Below, piece by piece: positions 1 through 8,835 of a stretch of DNA of 46,510 nucleotides. The first letter of the stretch is position 1. Every line of letters starts with the position of its first letter. The DNA comes from Gemmatimonadota bacterium (GTDB lineage: Bacteria; Gemmatimonadota; Gemmatimonadetes; Longimicrobiales; Longimicrobiaceae), in contig JAIRKD010000040.1 of assembly GCA_031260285.1 (NCBI GenBank), positions 1-46,510 on the forward strand, in the 5' to 3' direction. A model generated the notes under the pieces. The model was not told the DNA's origin. It saw only the letters and a list, made by a program, of their open reading frames with translations, and did no database searches. A program made the position numbers and the translations under genes.

Positions 1-1785
1 TGTTCCTCCGGGGAGGTTCAGACGGATCACATCGGAACCCGCGATCTCCGGGGTTGCCGCACGCAGGACGAGACCCATCCCCGGGGGGAAGTTCGAGCCG
101 TCCTCCAGCTCCGCTTTCCAGGCACGTTTGACATCCGCAATTGTCAGCGGCGTCTGGGCAACCGGTTCGCGTGGCAGCTCCGCCGCCTCCGAAGAAACCG
201 GCTTTGTGTCACCAACGGGCTTTGCTTCGGCAGCCAGCCTCTCGTCGAAAATCCGTGGAGGTGCCGGAACAGATGCGGGTACGGAAGGGGGTGAGAGTAC
301 CGCAGCCTCAACCCCGGCCGGTTCCAGCATCAGAGCCGGGGAAGACATCCCGTCCGCTCTGGTTCCGCTGGTTCCGCTGGTTCCCGTTCCCGTTCCCGTT
401 CCCGTCGGAATCTGTGCACCCGCGGGTGCCTCTGCACGGAAACTTCCCACAGCCGAGGGGGGTGGAGCCTCGACAGCCGGGGCTGAGGAGAGGGAAGCCG
501 AAGGCTCCTCCATTCTCCGCTCCGGTCGGGGGGTCCGTTCAGGCGCAGGAGGAGAGGGTACAGCCGCTGGTGAAGGAGCTGCCACCGATGGAGCAGCTGT
601 CACCGGAGAACGAGCGGATGTGGACGCTGAATCGGCTGTTCCGGAGAGCAGCGCGTCCATCACTTCCTCAAGGGCGATGGTGCGGTCCAGGAACGAAAAG
701 CGGAGGAGCAGAAGCTCAATGAGAATCTGCTGCTGTCCGCTCTTCCGGAAGTTTCCGTCTGTATCCAGTTCAGAGACCCCGGCGAGCATACGCAGCAGGT
801 CGCCCGGAGCGAACCTCGCTGCCGCGGCTCCAAAACGTTCCACAAGACCCGCGCGAAGCTCGGTCACCTCTCCGCCGAGGCGCAGGACGAGGAGGGTCCG
901 GAAGAACCCGGTCAGTCCCTGATAGAACTCCGCGAGATCATACCCCTGATCCAGAAGGCGCGACACAAACCCGAATACCGCGTCGGGCCGCTGATCCGCG
1001 ATGATCCCGGCCAGCTCCAGATAGATATCATCATCCACCAGACCAAGTACCTTCTGCACATCCGCGCGGGTCGGGGTACCCACGGTGAAGGAAAGGACCT
1101 GATCCAGCAGGGAAAGGGCGTCACGCATTCCGCCGTCCGCTTTCTGGGCGATCGGCAGAAGGACATCGTCTTCCGCGGCAACGCCTTCCGCCGCCAGAAC
1201 CACACGCATGCGACCCAGCAGATCCATCGTGCCGATACGGTGGAAATCAAACCGCTGGCAGCGGGAGAGAATCGGCGGCGCCATCTGCTGGATCTTCTGC
1301 GGCTCGGTTGTCGCAAAGATGAAGATCACGCGTGGCGGCGGCTCCTCCAGAATCTTGAGGAGCGCGTTCCAGGCCTCGCGGGTGAGCATGTGCGCTTCGT
1401 CGATGATGTAGATCTTGAAGCGGCCCTCTTCGGAGGGAGCGTACATCGCCCGCTCACGAAGGTCACGCGCGTCGTCCACACCCCGGTTGGAGGCGGCGTC
1501 GATCTCAACCACGTCCAGAGCCGTCCGGCCAGCCCAGATCCGCTCACAGGAGTCACACACTCCGCAGGGTTCACCTTCGTCGCTTCGCGCGGGGCAGTTG
1601 AGTGCCATCGCAAGAACGCGGGCAAGCGTTGTCTTCCCCACCCCGCGGGGTCCGCAGAAAAGATAGGCGTGAGCAACCCGGCCGAGGCGGACCGCAGTGC
1701 GGAGCGTCCCCGAGACGTGCTCCTGCGTGGCGACTTCCGCAAACCGGCGAGGCCGATAGGCGCGAGCCAGCGCTGTACGCGACAT
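1..1785 (-). CDS. dnaX: DNA polymerase III subunit gamma/tau (partial)
   Basis: Clamp-loader ATPase subunit, which loads the beta sliding clamp and ties the loader to the replicase. The 595 visible codons run off the left edge, so the C-terminus is missing. N-terminal AAA+ domain: Walker A GPRGVGKTT (about residues 45-53), a zinc module with C64, C74, C77 and C80, Walker B IIDEAH (127-132), and a FATTEP sensor-1 segment. After about residue 360 the protein becomes a low-complexity Pro/Ala/Ser/Thr linker, as expected between the gamma and tau portions. The start is the ATG at 1785 (MSRTALARAYRP), the usual family N-terminus. I see no A-rich slippery heptamer like the one that makes E. coli gamma. 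Function is confident; the full length is unknown. Confidence 0.95.
   Translation of the reverse strand, partial: MSRTALARAYRPRRFAEVATQEHVSGTLRTAVRLGRVAHAYLFCGPRGVGKTTLARVLAMALNCPARSDEGEPCGVCDSCERIWAGRTALDVVEIDAASNRGVDDARDLRERAMYAPSEEGRFKIYIIDEAHMLTREAWNALLKILEEPPPRVIFIFATTEPQKIQQMAPPILSRCQRFDFHRIGTMDLLGRMRVVLAAEGVAAEDDVLLPIAQKADGGMRDALSLLDQVLSFTVGTPTRADVQKVLGLVDDDIYLELAGIIADQRPDAVFGFVSRLLDQGYDLAEFYQGLTGFFRTLLVLRLGGEVTELRAGLVERFGAAAARFAPGDLLRMLAGVSELDTDGNFRKSGQQQILIELLLLRFSFLDRTIALEEVMDALLSGTADSASTSARSPVTAAPSVAAPSPAAVPSPPAPERTPRPERRMEEPSASLSSAPAVEAPPPSAVGSFRAEAPAGAQIPTGTGTGTGTSGTSGTRADGMSSPALMLEPAGVEAAVLSPPSVPASVPAPPRIFDERLAAEAKPVGDTKPVSSEAAELPREPVAQTPLTIADVKRAWKAELEDGSNFPPGMGLVLRAATPEIAGSDVIRLNLPGGT
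361..406. repeat. Hexanucleotide microsatellite inside dnaX
   Basis: Short tandem repeat built from a CGTTCC-like unit. Read on the minus strand in the dnaX frame it encodes alternating Gly-Thr residues (GTGTGTGTSGTSGT) in the linker after the ATPase domain. The unit is 6 bp, so slippage would change linker length without shifting frame. Confidence 0.7.
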
Positions 1786-1812
1786 GGATTCCAGATCTGT
1801 GGGGAAGAAGGA

Positions 1813-1840
1813 TCCCGTACTGGAAGATAACAATACGGGA
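1813..1840. repeat. Inverted repeat in the dnaX leader
   Basis: TCCCGTA and TACGGGA (7-bp perfect arms) are separated by 14 bases in the 86-bp gap between yraN and the dnaX start. There is no T-run on either side, so it is not a standard terminator. It could be a leader hairpin or chance. Confidence 0.3.
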
Positions 1841-1871
1841 AAGGACGGCTCAACCCCGGGAGCCGGAAAAG

Positions 1872-2231
1872 CTACAGACCCCAGGCGTCTTCCAGGTGCT
1901 GCATCCGGAAACCGCTCATTCCCCGACGGATAATGGAGATGACATCAAACCGGTACCGGAGCCCCCGCTCTCCGAACCGCGCGATCCAGGCCTGGGCGAC
2001 GTTCTGGATCGCCTGCCGCTTCTGTTCGACAATGGCGGAGAACGGGTGCCCGAAGCGTTCGTCGCGGCGTGTTTTCACTTCCACAAACGCAAGCGTCCTT
2101 CCGCGCCGGACAATCAGGTCTATCTCCTGACGGCCCGCCCGGAAGTTGCACTCCAGAATGCGCCACCCCGTCCGCTGGAAGTACTCTGCCGCAACCCGCT
2201 CTCCCCAGATACCCAGGTCTTTCCCGTTCAT
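1872..2231 (-). CDS. YraN/UPF0102 family endonuclease-like protein
   Basis: A 119-residue protein of the UPF0102 (YraN) family, whose fold resembles Holliday-junction resolvases and restriction endonucleases. Visible signature: GERVAAEYF near the N-terminus, EIDLIVRRG, then FVEVKTRR, together giving the E...EID...EVK nuclease-like core. Length is normal for the family. Start ATG at 2231 (MNGKDLGIWGE). The gene lies between smc and dnaX on the same strand. The cellular role of the family is not established; a DNA processing role is inferred from the fold. Confidence 0.9.
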   Translation of the reverse strand: MNGKDLGIWGERVAAEYFQRTGWRILECNFRAGRQEIDLIVRRGRTLAFVEVKTRRDERFGHPFSAIVEQKRQAIQNVAQAWIARFGERGLRYRFDVISIIRRGMSGFRMQHLEDAWGL

Positions 2232-2591
2232 ATCAGGATCCTTGCTGTTTCAGATGCCGCATACGTATCACCGCACGGTCATCTGCAATATAGGGAGATT
2301 CTTTCCTGATTTCGGGACTGCAGCGTATGAATTCTGTCATTCCAGACACCACAGACGGGACGAGCAGGGATGCCATCATGCCACAGGGACCTGATAGAGA
2401 CCTGATGTGCAGGGGCATTGCCCCTGTCGGATGGGCCGATGCCTGTTCCCCGGGTGATGTCGGGAGGGATATCTGCCAGAGGGTTGGCAGCGCGATACGT
2501 CCGATCCCGAACAGCGCGCAGGGGACCATCCCCCGGCGTTGCCGTATCCGCGGATCAACCCCCGGCCATACACATCAGGAATCTCCCGGAA
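2232..2591. other. 360-bp gap between smc and yraN
   Basis: No convincing gene. The possible minus-strand frames here (for example one ending at 2233) have no recognisable domain and look like chance. One hairpin is visible at 2410-2426 (CAGGGGC, loop ATT, GCCCCTG), with no T-tract, so I do not call it a terminator. The region may hold the smc 3' end and a yraN promoter, but no clear -35/-10 pair was found. Confidence 0.4.
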
Positions 2592-5500
2592 TCAATCCGC
2601 GCCGGGCTGCCACTGGCCCACCAGTTCAACCCCGACAATCGAGGAAACTCCCGGATCCTCCATCGTGACCCCATACACCCAGTCCGCAGCTTCCATGGTG
2701 CGCGGATTATGGGTGATCACAATGAACTGGGTCTCGCGCTTGAAGTCGTCGAGAAGCTGGATGAAGCGACCGACGTTGCTCTCATCCAGAGGAGCGTCAA
2801 TCTCATCGAGTACACAGAACGGCGAAGGTTTGACCAGGTACAGCGCAAAAAGAAGGGCAAGCGCGGTCAGCGTGCGCTCTCCACCGGAGAGGAGATGAAT
2901 CCGCTGGGTTCTCTTTCCCCCGGGCGAGGCCTGGATATCAATCGCCGACTCAAGGGGATCGTCGGGGTCAGCCAGCCAGAGGTTGCATTCGCCACCCGTA
3001 AACAGCGACTGGAAGGTACGCTGGAAGTTGAGCCGGACGGTCTCGAAGGTGGTCTCGAACGACTCCCGGGCGGTCCGGTTGATCTGACGGATCGCCGCGG
3101 TCAGGTTATCGCGGGCAGTGACCAGATCGGTGCGCTGCGTCTGAAGGAACCCGAGCCTCCGGTCCTCTTCTGCGTGCTCCTCAACCGCGAGCATGTTCAC
3201 GGGGCCGAGGGAATCGATCTGCTGCGCAACCGAGCGGATCTCCTGGCGCCAGGAGCCGGCTTCACCATCAACGGGCTCCACCTCGCGCTCCAGAACCTCC
3301 CAGGGGCGGCCCCATTCCGCCTCAACCCGTTCGCGGACAAGCGCCTGCCGGGAGCGCATCTCAACCATCTGAACATCCAGCTCATGGCGCCGTTCCGTGC
3401 CCTCGCTCTCCCGACGACGGGCGCCGCGGATACGCTCATTAAGCTCGGCAACCTCGGAATCCACCTCCGCAAGACGGGCATCAACCAGCGCGATGGCGCC
3501 GACGCCCTCGTCGCGCAGCCGGAAAAGGTCCTCAACCTCCCGGGCAGCGTCATCGTGGGAAGTGGAAAGTGATTCGAGCGCCCGGCGGGTATCCGCCATC
3601 TCAACGTCAATCCGGCCAAGCCGATGGACGGTTGCACCCCGGGCCTGCTCCTCAGCGCGAAGACGCCGGTCCGCGTCACGGAAGTCCGCCTCCGCGCCGG
3701 AGAGAGCAACCCGCACCTCTGCCTCCTCGTCACGGAAGGCGTCCCACTGGAGCTGGAGCTCATCCAGACGGGAACGAGCAGCGTTCTCCGCAGCCGCGGC
3801 GGTTTCAAGGTCGGCAGCCCGCTCTTTCAGCAGGAGCTCCACCCGCTCAAGCCGAAGCGAGAAGTCCTGCGTGCTGCCGGCAAGCACGACCAGGTCACCC
3901 TCAACCTTCCGGCGTCGATCCGAGAGTCGCGAGCGCTGCCCCTGATGAGCGGCGGTGTCCATCTGGATGTTCTTCAGCTGGCTCTCAACCAGGCGGAGCT
4001 CTTCCTCCGCGCGGAGCTGACGCTCTTCCGCGTCCAGCAGAAGGGTGCGGACCGCATCCCGCTCTCCGGCGCGCAGTTCGCGCCGGGTCGAGGCAGTCTC
4101 CGCATCCGCCCGGAGCTGCTGCAGAGCCGCCCGCTGGGAGAGGATCCCCTGCCCCGCCTCCCGCTCCAGCAGACGGACCACCCCGCGCAGATCAACAACG
4201 TCACCCGCCTCGCCGATCCGGTTCCGGCCCGCGATGAACTCTGTCAGCGGATCATCCGGGATCACTTCCGCCTCCGCAAGGAGCAGATCCACCCAGGCGC
4301 CTCCTCCTGTCGTGGCCGCACCCGCCGTCATATCAGCAGCGGAAAGGGCTTCAAGGGGAAGCAGAACCAGCGTTCCTCCCGTTGACCACTCCTCCCGGAA
4401 CCAGCGGCGGATTGCGCGGACGGTTGCGAAGTCCTCCACCACAAGCGCCTGCAGGAGCGGACCGAGGAACATCTCGATCCCACCGAAGGAACAGGGGTCA
4501 CCTGAACGATCAATGAAGTCCGCCAGTGGGCCATGGACACCGGGGAAGCTCTCCGGCGCACCCATGATCGCCGCAACAGCCGGAGAAAATCCCTCGTAGC
4601 TTCTCTCCAGCGCATCCCGCGCCTCCACCTGGCTGACAAGCGTAACCGCCCGATCCTCCGCGATCCGGAGCTCATCACGCGCACGGGACTCCCTCGCCCG
4701 GAAAAGGCGGACCTCTTCCTTCGTATCCCGGGCCGCGTCCGTCACCTCATCCAGCCGGTCGCGGATCTCCTCGGACTGGGTCTCCCAGAGCTCCGTCTGA
4801 TCCATGACCAGCGCCAGTTCACCCGCAAGACCGGCCAGTTCGGCGGAAAGCGTATCGTGGCGACTTCTGGCGTCGCTGAGGCTTCGCTCCAGAGCGGCTT
4901 TTTCGCCCTGGGCAGCGGCGATCTCGTGCGCGATCGCGCGCGACGCCCGGGATGCAGTGTCCGCAGCTTCGCGCTCGGCCATCACCCGGGCCCGGATGAC
5001 CGCGCTCTCCTCTGTCTTTACGGATGCGCGTTCCCCGATCTCGCGCGCGACGGACTCGTGGCGGCGCTTCTCCTCTTCCAGCGCGGCGATCCGCTCGCCA
5101 GAACCGGAGGCCCGTTCGCGCAGGTTTGCGGCCTCCCGGGCGAGCTCACCGGCACGCTGATCCGAGTTCCGGCGCCGCTCTTCCGCAACAACAATCTCGC
5201 GCTCCCGCTCATGCAGCCGGCTACGCACCGAGTCGAGCGACTGCCGCAATACAGACTGCCTGCGACCCAGCTCCGCAGCCTCGATCCGACGCTCTTCCAC
5301 AATGAGTTCCGCCGTATCCCGCTCCGCGGAAAGCAGCAGAAGACTCTCCTCGATCAGGGCCCGTTCTCCGTCCGCCTGAGTGAGCGCGTCACCCAGTTCG
5401 TAGAGCTCGTTCCGGGCAACCGCGATCTCAAGCGCCAGACGTCTGTCCCGCAGCTCCCCGTACCGTTCGGCCTTCCGTTTCTGGCGGCTGAGGGTACGGA

Positions 5501-6104
5501 CCTTCGCGTCCACTTCCGCAACAAGGTCGTCCAGTCGGGTGAGATCAGCCTCCGCCGCGGTCAGCCGCCGCTCTGCCGCCTGGCGGCTGTCCTTGTAACG
5601 ACCGATCCCGGCTGCTTCCTCAAAAAGGCTCCGGCGTTCCTCCGCGCGGTCGCTCAGGATCGCCTCGATCATCGTGGCTTCGATAATCGCGTAGGCGTTT
5701 GAGCCAAGGCCGGTATCCCGCAGAATGGCATGGATATCCCGAAGCCGGCAGGCGGTGCGGTTGAGGGAGTACTCGCTTCCCCCCTCGCGGAAGACTTTCC
5801 GGGTGACTTCCAGTTCGGTCTGGGGGATGGAAACGCGGCCGTCCTGGTTATCAAAAAGGAGAGAGACTTCGGCGAGGTTCAGTGGACGCCGGCGTGAAGT
5901 CCCCTGGAAGATCGCCTCTTCCATCTTCGCGCCACGGATCACACTTGCCCGCTGCTCTCCAAGCACCCAGCGGATGGCGTCCGCAATGTTGGATTTCCCG
6001 CAGCCGTTCGAACCGACAATCGCGGTTACACCCTCCCGGAAATCGAGCGTGGTCCGGTCGGCAAAAGACTTGAAGCCCTGAATACGGAGGGTCTTGAGCT
6101 TCAT
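2592..6104 (-). CDS. smc: Chromosome segregation protein SMC
   Basis: Large ATPase that compacts and helps segregate the chromosome, acting with ScpA and ScpB (not in this window). 1170 residues, normal length. N-terminal head: MKLKTLRIQGFKSF and Walker A GSNGCGKS (31-38). Two long Arg/Glu-rich coiled-coil arms flank a hinge around residues 500-640 (YEGFSPAVAAIMG onward). C-terminal head: signature LSGGE (1072-1076), Walker B CVLDEIDAPLD (about 1097-1107), then ITHNPRTMEAAD. The ATG at 6104 overlaps the stop of the upstream SPOR-domain gene (ATGA, 6101-6104), so the two are probably translationally coupled. Very confident. Confidence 0.97.
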   Translation of the reverse strand: MKLKTLRIQGFKSFADRTTLDFREGVTAIVGSNGCGKSNIADAIRWVLGEQRASVIRGAKMEEAIFQGTSRRRPLNLAEVSLLFDNQDGRVSIPQTELEVTRKVFREGGSEYSLNRTACRLRDIHAILRDTGLGSNAYAIIEATMIEAILSDRAEERRSLFEEAAGIGRYKDSRQAAERRLTAAEADLTRLDDLVAEVDAKVRTLSRQKRKAERYGELRDRRLALEIAVARNELYELGDALTQADGERALIEESLLLLSAERDTAELIVEERRIEAAELGRRQSVLRQSLDSVRSRLHEREREIVVAEERRRNSDQRAGELAREAANLRERASGSGERIAALEEEKRRHESVAREIGERASVKTEESAVIRARVMAEREAADTASRASRAIAHEIAAAQGEKAALERSLSDARSRHDTLSAELAGLAGELALVMDQTELWETQSEEIRDRLDEVTDAARDTKEEVRLFRARESRARDELRIAEDRAVTLVSQVEARDALERSYEGFSPAVAAIMGAPESFPGVHGPLADFIDRSGDPCSFGGIEMFLGPLLQALVVEDFATVRAIRRWFREEWSTGGTLVLLPLEALSAADMTAGAATTGGGAWVDLLLAEAEVIPDDPLTEFIAGRNRIGEAGDVVDLRGVVRLLEREAGQGILSQRAALQQLRADAETASTRRELRAGERDAVRTLLLDAEERQLRAEEELRLVESQLKNIQMDTAAHQGQRSRLSDRRRKVEGDLVVLAGSTQDFSLRLERVELLLKERAADLETAAAAENAARSRLDELQLQWDAFRDEEAEVRVALSGAEADFRDADRRLRAEEQARGATVHRLGRIDVEMADTRRALESLSTSHDDAAREVEDLFRLRDEGVGAIALVDARLAEVDSEVAELNERIRGARRRESEGTERRHELDVQMVEMRSRQALVRERVEAEWGRPWEVLEREVEPVDGEAGSWRQEIRSVAQQIDSLGPVNMLAVEEHAEEDRRLGFLQTQRTDLVTARDNLTAAIRQINRTARESFETTFETVRLNFQRTFQSLFTGGECNLWLADPDDPLESAIDIQASPGGKRTQRIHLLSGGERTLTALALLFALYLVKPSPFCVLDEIDAPLDESNVGRFIQLLDDFKRETQFIVITHNPRTMEAADWVYGVTMEDPGVSSIVGVELVGQWQPGAD

Positions 6105-7588
6105 TCGGGGGCGCTGATCGGAGAGCCCTCCCGTGAAACCAGCGTGCTCTCCAGCCCCGCTGCCCTCAGAGCGTTTCGCATCCAGGCCGCCTCCGTGGGA
6201 TCGCGGTACGCCCCGGCGTAGATCCGCCAGCGGCGCGAACCGTCCTGGGAGAAGAGCTCGGCTGTATAGGCGGGGATCCCCAGCAGCGCCAGTGAATCAA
6301 CCCGCGCGGAGGCAGCTTCACCCGTCAGGGCGTAGCCAAGATCAAAGGTCAGAGGCGCAGAGTGCAGGAAGTTCCAGGCGCCACCAGCGTCTGCGACAAC
6401 AATCACACCCGCCTTGATCAGCTGGTCACGCAGTTCGTTTGCGCTCACCGTGTCGTGAAGCATCCCGGCCAGGACACGGTAGTAGAGAACGCCCTGAATC
6501 TCTTCCGGCGAGACAAAGAACCCGGTTGACGGAACCTTCGCTTCGTCAGCGGCCGCCAGATCAAGCGCGGCGCTCAGTGTGGGAAACGCGGTTACGCTCA
6601 CCGAATAGGCAAGGAAATCCGCCTGGACTCCGGAGAAGGAAGAATCCTCCCCGGCTTCCGCGACAAATTCCGGCAGGAACGACTCACCCGCGGTTGACTG
6701 GCCCAGAATCAGGACCAGCATCCCGAGAAAAAGAACTGTCAGACCCGCCAGCGGGCCGAATGTGACGAGGTTTTCCCTTGATACAGCACCAACCCCGGGG
6801 ATCCGGAGATGCCGGGAGAAGGGGGATGAAGGTGCGCCTGACCCCTGAATCGGGGCTGGGGCGGATATACCTTCCTGCGCGGAAACTTCATCAGCTGTCA
6901 GGAGGGCTTCAGACACCGGGGGGCCATCAGACGTCCGGGACGCCGCCGGGATCCCGGCGGGAAGCTCGGCCTGAACCGGGGTCGCGGTTGATTCTTCCGG
7001 GGGAACAAACCAGTCCGTAACCCGACTTCCTTCCGCAAGAAGACGCTGGCCCGCCTCGCTCTCTCCTGCTGAGCCCAGCAGCACCACCTCCGGCACCCAG
7101 TCAGCCAGCCGCTCCACATGCGGGGCTTCCGCGGGGGCGAAAATCAGGAGGCATCCCCCATCCCGCTGAACCTCGGCACGCAGCCTTGTCCATCCCGGAT
7201 GCTGATGGATTTCGCTTGCGTCAGCGGTATAGGTGCCCGCCCGGATCACAAACGAACCACCCGGCCCCGATCTCATAACCCGTGAAGGAGAGCCGCCGTA
7301 GAGGAGGACATCAACCACCCCCTCGATCCCCTCGCCGGTGGTCACAAGGGGGTGCTCAACGTGCAAATCCGCGAGTACCGCGTGCCGACCGTTCTTCGAC
7401 CAGAGGATGCTCAGCGCCACAACCGCCCGGGCCGCCCACTCGCGGTCGGCTTCTCCGGAAAGGATAAGCACAACCTCCCTCGCCCGGTCATCAACCAGCG
7501 ATCCGGAATCCGGATTCAGCTCGTCGAAGGTTTTCGGGAAGAGCGGATCGCCGGGGATCACGCCGGGATCAGGAGGCTGGTCGTTCAT
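6101..7588 (-). CDS. SPOR-domain membrane protein with ParA/BY-kinase-like N-domain
   Basis: 495 residues in three parts. (a) Residues about 35-175 resemble the Rossmann-like fold of MinD/ParA or capsule tyrosine-kinase ATPases: a VVLILSG strand, LADLHVEHP (73-81) at the position of the LVDADLRRP motif, then GIEGVVDVLLYG. The expected P-loop is replaced by GEADREWAAR, with no GK(S/T). (b) A variable linker and one transmembrane helix at about 277-297. (c) A C-terminal region with SPOR-like segments YRVLAGMLHD and WRIYAGAYRDPTEA, expected outside the membrane and peptidoglycan-binding in characterised SPOR domains. A TTG at 7621 would add 11 residues; the ATG at 7588 is preferred. It overlaps smc by 4 bp. 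Role unknown; a division or envelope link is inferred from SPOR. Confidence 0.7.
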   Translation of the reverse strand: MNDQPPDPGVIPGDPLFPKTFDELNPDSGSLVDDRAREVVLILSGEADREWAARAVVALSILWSKNGRHAVLADLHVEHPLVTTGEGIEGVVDVLLYGGSPSRVMRSGPGGSFVIRAGTYTADASEIHQHPGWTRLRAEVQRDGGCLLIFAPAEAPHVERLADWVPEVVLLGSAGESEAGQRLLAEGSRVTDWFVPPEESTATPVQAELPAGIPAASRTSDGPPVSEALLTADEVSAQEGISAPAPIQGSGAPSSPFSRHLRIPGVGAVSRENLVTFGPLAGLTVLFLGMLVLILGQSTAGESFLPEFVAEAGEDSSFSGVQADFLAYSVSVTAFPTLSAALDLAAADEAKVPSTGFFVSPEEIQGVLYYRVLAGMLHDTVSANELRDQLIKAGVIVVADAGGAWNFLHSAPLTFDLGYALTGEAASARVDSLALLGIPAYTAELFSQDGSRRWRIYAGAYRDPTEAAWMRNALRAAGLESTLVSREGSPISAPE

Positions 7589-7663
7589 GAACCGCGCATA
7601 CCGCAAACCAGGGAACCGCAAAGGAAGGGAGCAAGGAAGACCAGCGGCTCCGGGGCCGCGGCT

Positions 7664-8050
7664 TCAGTCTACGCCATCCGGCGAAAGACGCTGCAGCGGC
7701 ACATCTCCCCAGAGCCGCTCAAGCTGATAGAACTCACGCGCCGCTGGATGGAAGATGTGCACAACAAAATCGACGTAATCCAGGAGAACCCACCGGCCGC
7801 TGCGCATGCCCTCCACGCCAAACGCCCGGACACCTTCCTTCCGGAGCTCTTCCGCGACAAAATCGCCGATCGCCGAAACGTGGGTATCCGAACGACCCGT
7901 CGCAACAATGAAGAAGTCGGTTGCGGCCGAAACATCCCGAAGGTCGAGAAGCACCACATCCTCAGCCTTGCGGTCCAGAAGAAGCTCAACCGCGCGGGCC
8001 ACCTGTGCCGGAAGCTCCGCCGTACCGGGTACCGTACTCTCCTCAGACAT
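7664..8050 (-). CDS. rsfS: Ribosomal silencing factor RsfS
   Basis: RsfS/Iojap family protein, known to bind ribosomal protein L14 and block subunit joining when nutrients are limiting. About 128 residues. Family motifs: VVLLDLRDVSAATDFFIVATG, SDTHVSAIGDFV, and the C-terminal WVLLDYVDFVVHIFHPAAREFYQLERLWGD, split here by position only. Start ATG at 8050 is chosen; an in-frame GTG lies two codons upstream at 8056. No strong ribosome-binding site is visible. It follows the rplI terminator, so it probably has its own promoter in 8051-8140. Confidence 0.93.
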   Translation of the reverse strand: MSEESTVPGTAELPAQVARAVELLLDRKAEDVVLLDLRDVSAATDFFIVATGRSDTHVSAIGDFVAEELRKEGVRAFGVEGMRSGRWVLLDYVDFVVHIFHPAAREFYQLERLWGDVPLQRLSPDGVD

Positions 8051-8142
8051 CCGCACTTACTCAGTTTCCCACGGGATACGCCGGGACCGCAGTGGGTGCT
8101 TCCCAGCGCATTGCGCAGAGACCGCCCGCGGGGATCCGGCAG

Positions 8143-8164
8143 AAAAAAACGGGCAACCAGCCCG
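8143..8164 (-). terminator. Intrinsic terminator of the rpsF-rplI operon
   Basis: On the minus strand, CGGGC - TGGTT - GCCCG is followed directly by seven T. It lies 180 bases after the rplI stop and before rsfS, the expected end of the ribosomal protein transcript. Confidence 0.75.
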
Positions 8165-8171
8165 GAGAACG

Positions 8172-8209
8172 CGACGTGTTCGAGGCAGAACCCACCCCCG
8201 AACACGTCG
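8172..8209. repeat. 11-bp perfect inverted repeat upstream of the rplI terminator
   Basis: CGACGTGTTCG (8172-8182) and CGAACACGTCG (8199-8209) are separated by a 16-base loop. It sits in the rplI 3' untranslated region just before the intrinsic terminator. It has no T-tract of its own and could be a transcript-stabilising stem or a protein-binding palindrome. Confidence 0.6.
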
Positions 8210-8342
8210 TTATCCAGCAATATCCGGCAGAACCGGTAAACGAGTCGCGGCTGGTCTCAAAATCAAACAGCCCACAACCCGTCAGACAACACATCAAGGC
8301 AGACAGCGCCCCGCCCTCGAAGGAGAGCGGAGCCGCCATAAA

Positions 8343-8789
8343 CTACTCCTCCTTGATCACCCACACCTTGATTTCCGGGCGGACATCCGCGTGCAGCTTA
8401 ACCGGCACGGAGAAGACACCCAGAGCCTTGAGCGGCTCATCAAGGACGATCTGACGGCGGTCGATCACGATGCCCTGCTCCGCCATCTTCTCGGCGATAT
8501 CCGCGGCGGTGATCGAACCGAAGAGCTTGCCTTCCTCACCCGCGCGGGCGCTGAAGGTCACCGAGGTGGCCTCGATCACCGCAGCACGCTGGCGTGCCTC
8601 AGCGCGTTCAGCCGCCGTACGCTTCTCGTACTGCGCGCGCTCACGCTCGATCCGCTTCAGGTTCCCGGGGGTCGCGGCGTAGGCCAGACCCTTCGGGATG
8701 AGATAATTACGCGCGTAACCCGGCTTGACGGACACCACCTCGCCGATGTCGCCGAGGTTATCCAGCCGTTCTTTCAGAATAATCTGCAT
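8343..8789 (-). CDS. rplI: 50S ribosomal protein L9
   Basis: 148-residue L9 with the normal two-lobed layout: N-terminal MQIILKERLDNLGDIGEVVSVKPGYARNYL region split at residue 20, IPKGLAYAAT, a long connecting helix rich in Arg/Glu/Ala, and a C-terminal RNA-binding lobe containing GKLFGSITAADIAE. The start at 8789 is preferred over upstream in-frame codons because it gives the family N-terminus and is preceded by AAGGA about seven bases upstream. Last gene of rpsF-rpsR-DUF2232-rplI. Confidence 0.97.
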   Translation of the reverse strand: MQIILKERLDNLGDIGEVVSVKPGYARNYLIPKGLAYAATPGNLKRIERERAQYEKRTAAERAEARQRAAVIEATSVTFSARAGEEGKLFGSITAADIAEKMAEQGIVIDRRQIVLDEPLKALGVFSVPVKLHADVRPEIKVWVIKEE

Positions 8790-8835
8790 GGAATCAATCC
8801 TTGCCTTATAGCCATCCGTTTCCGGAGGCCCGTAA

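Noticed and set aside
1-900. Programmed frameshift site in dnaX
   Set aside because: No A-rich slippery heptamer with a downstream stem seen in the visible part.
2410-2426. Intrinsic terminator between smc and yraN
   Set aside because: Good hairpin but no T-tract on either strand.
2233-2529. 98-codon minus-strand frame before yraN
   Set aside because: No recognisable features or ribosome-binding site; composition like random translation.
2418-3572. 384-codon plus-strand frame over smc
   Set aside because: Antisense shadow of the smc C-terminal head and coiled coil.
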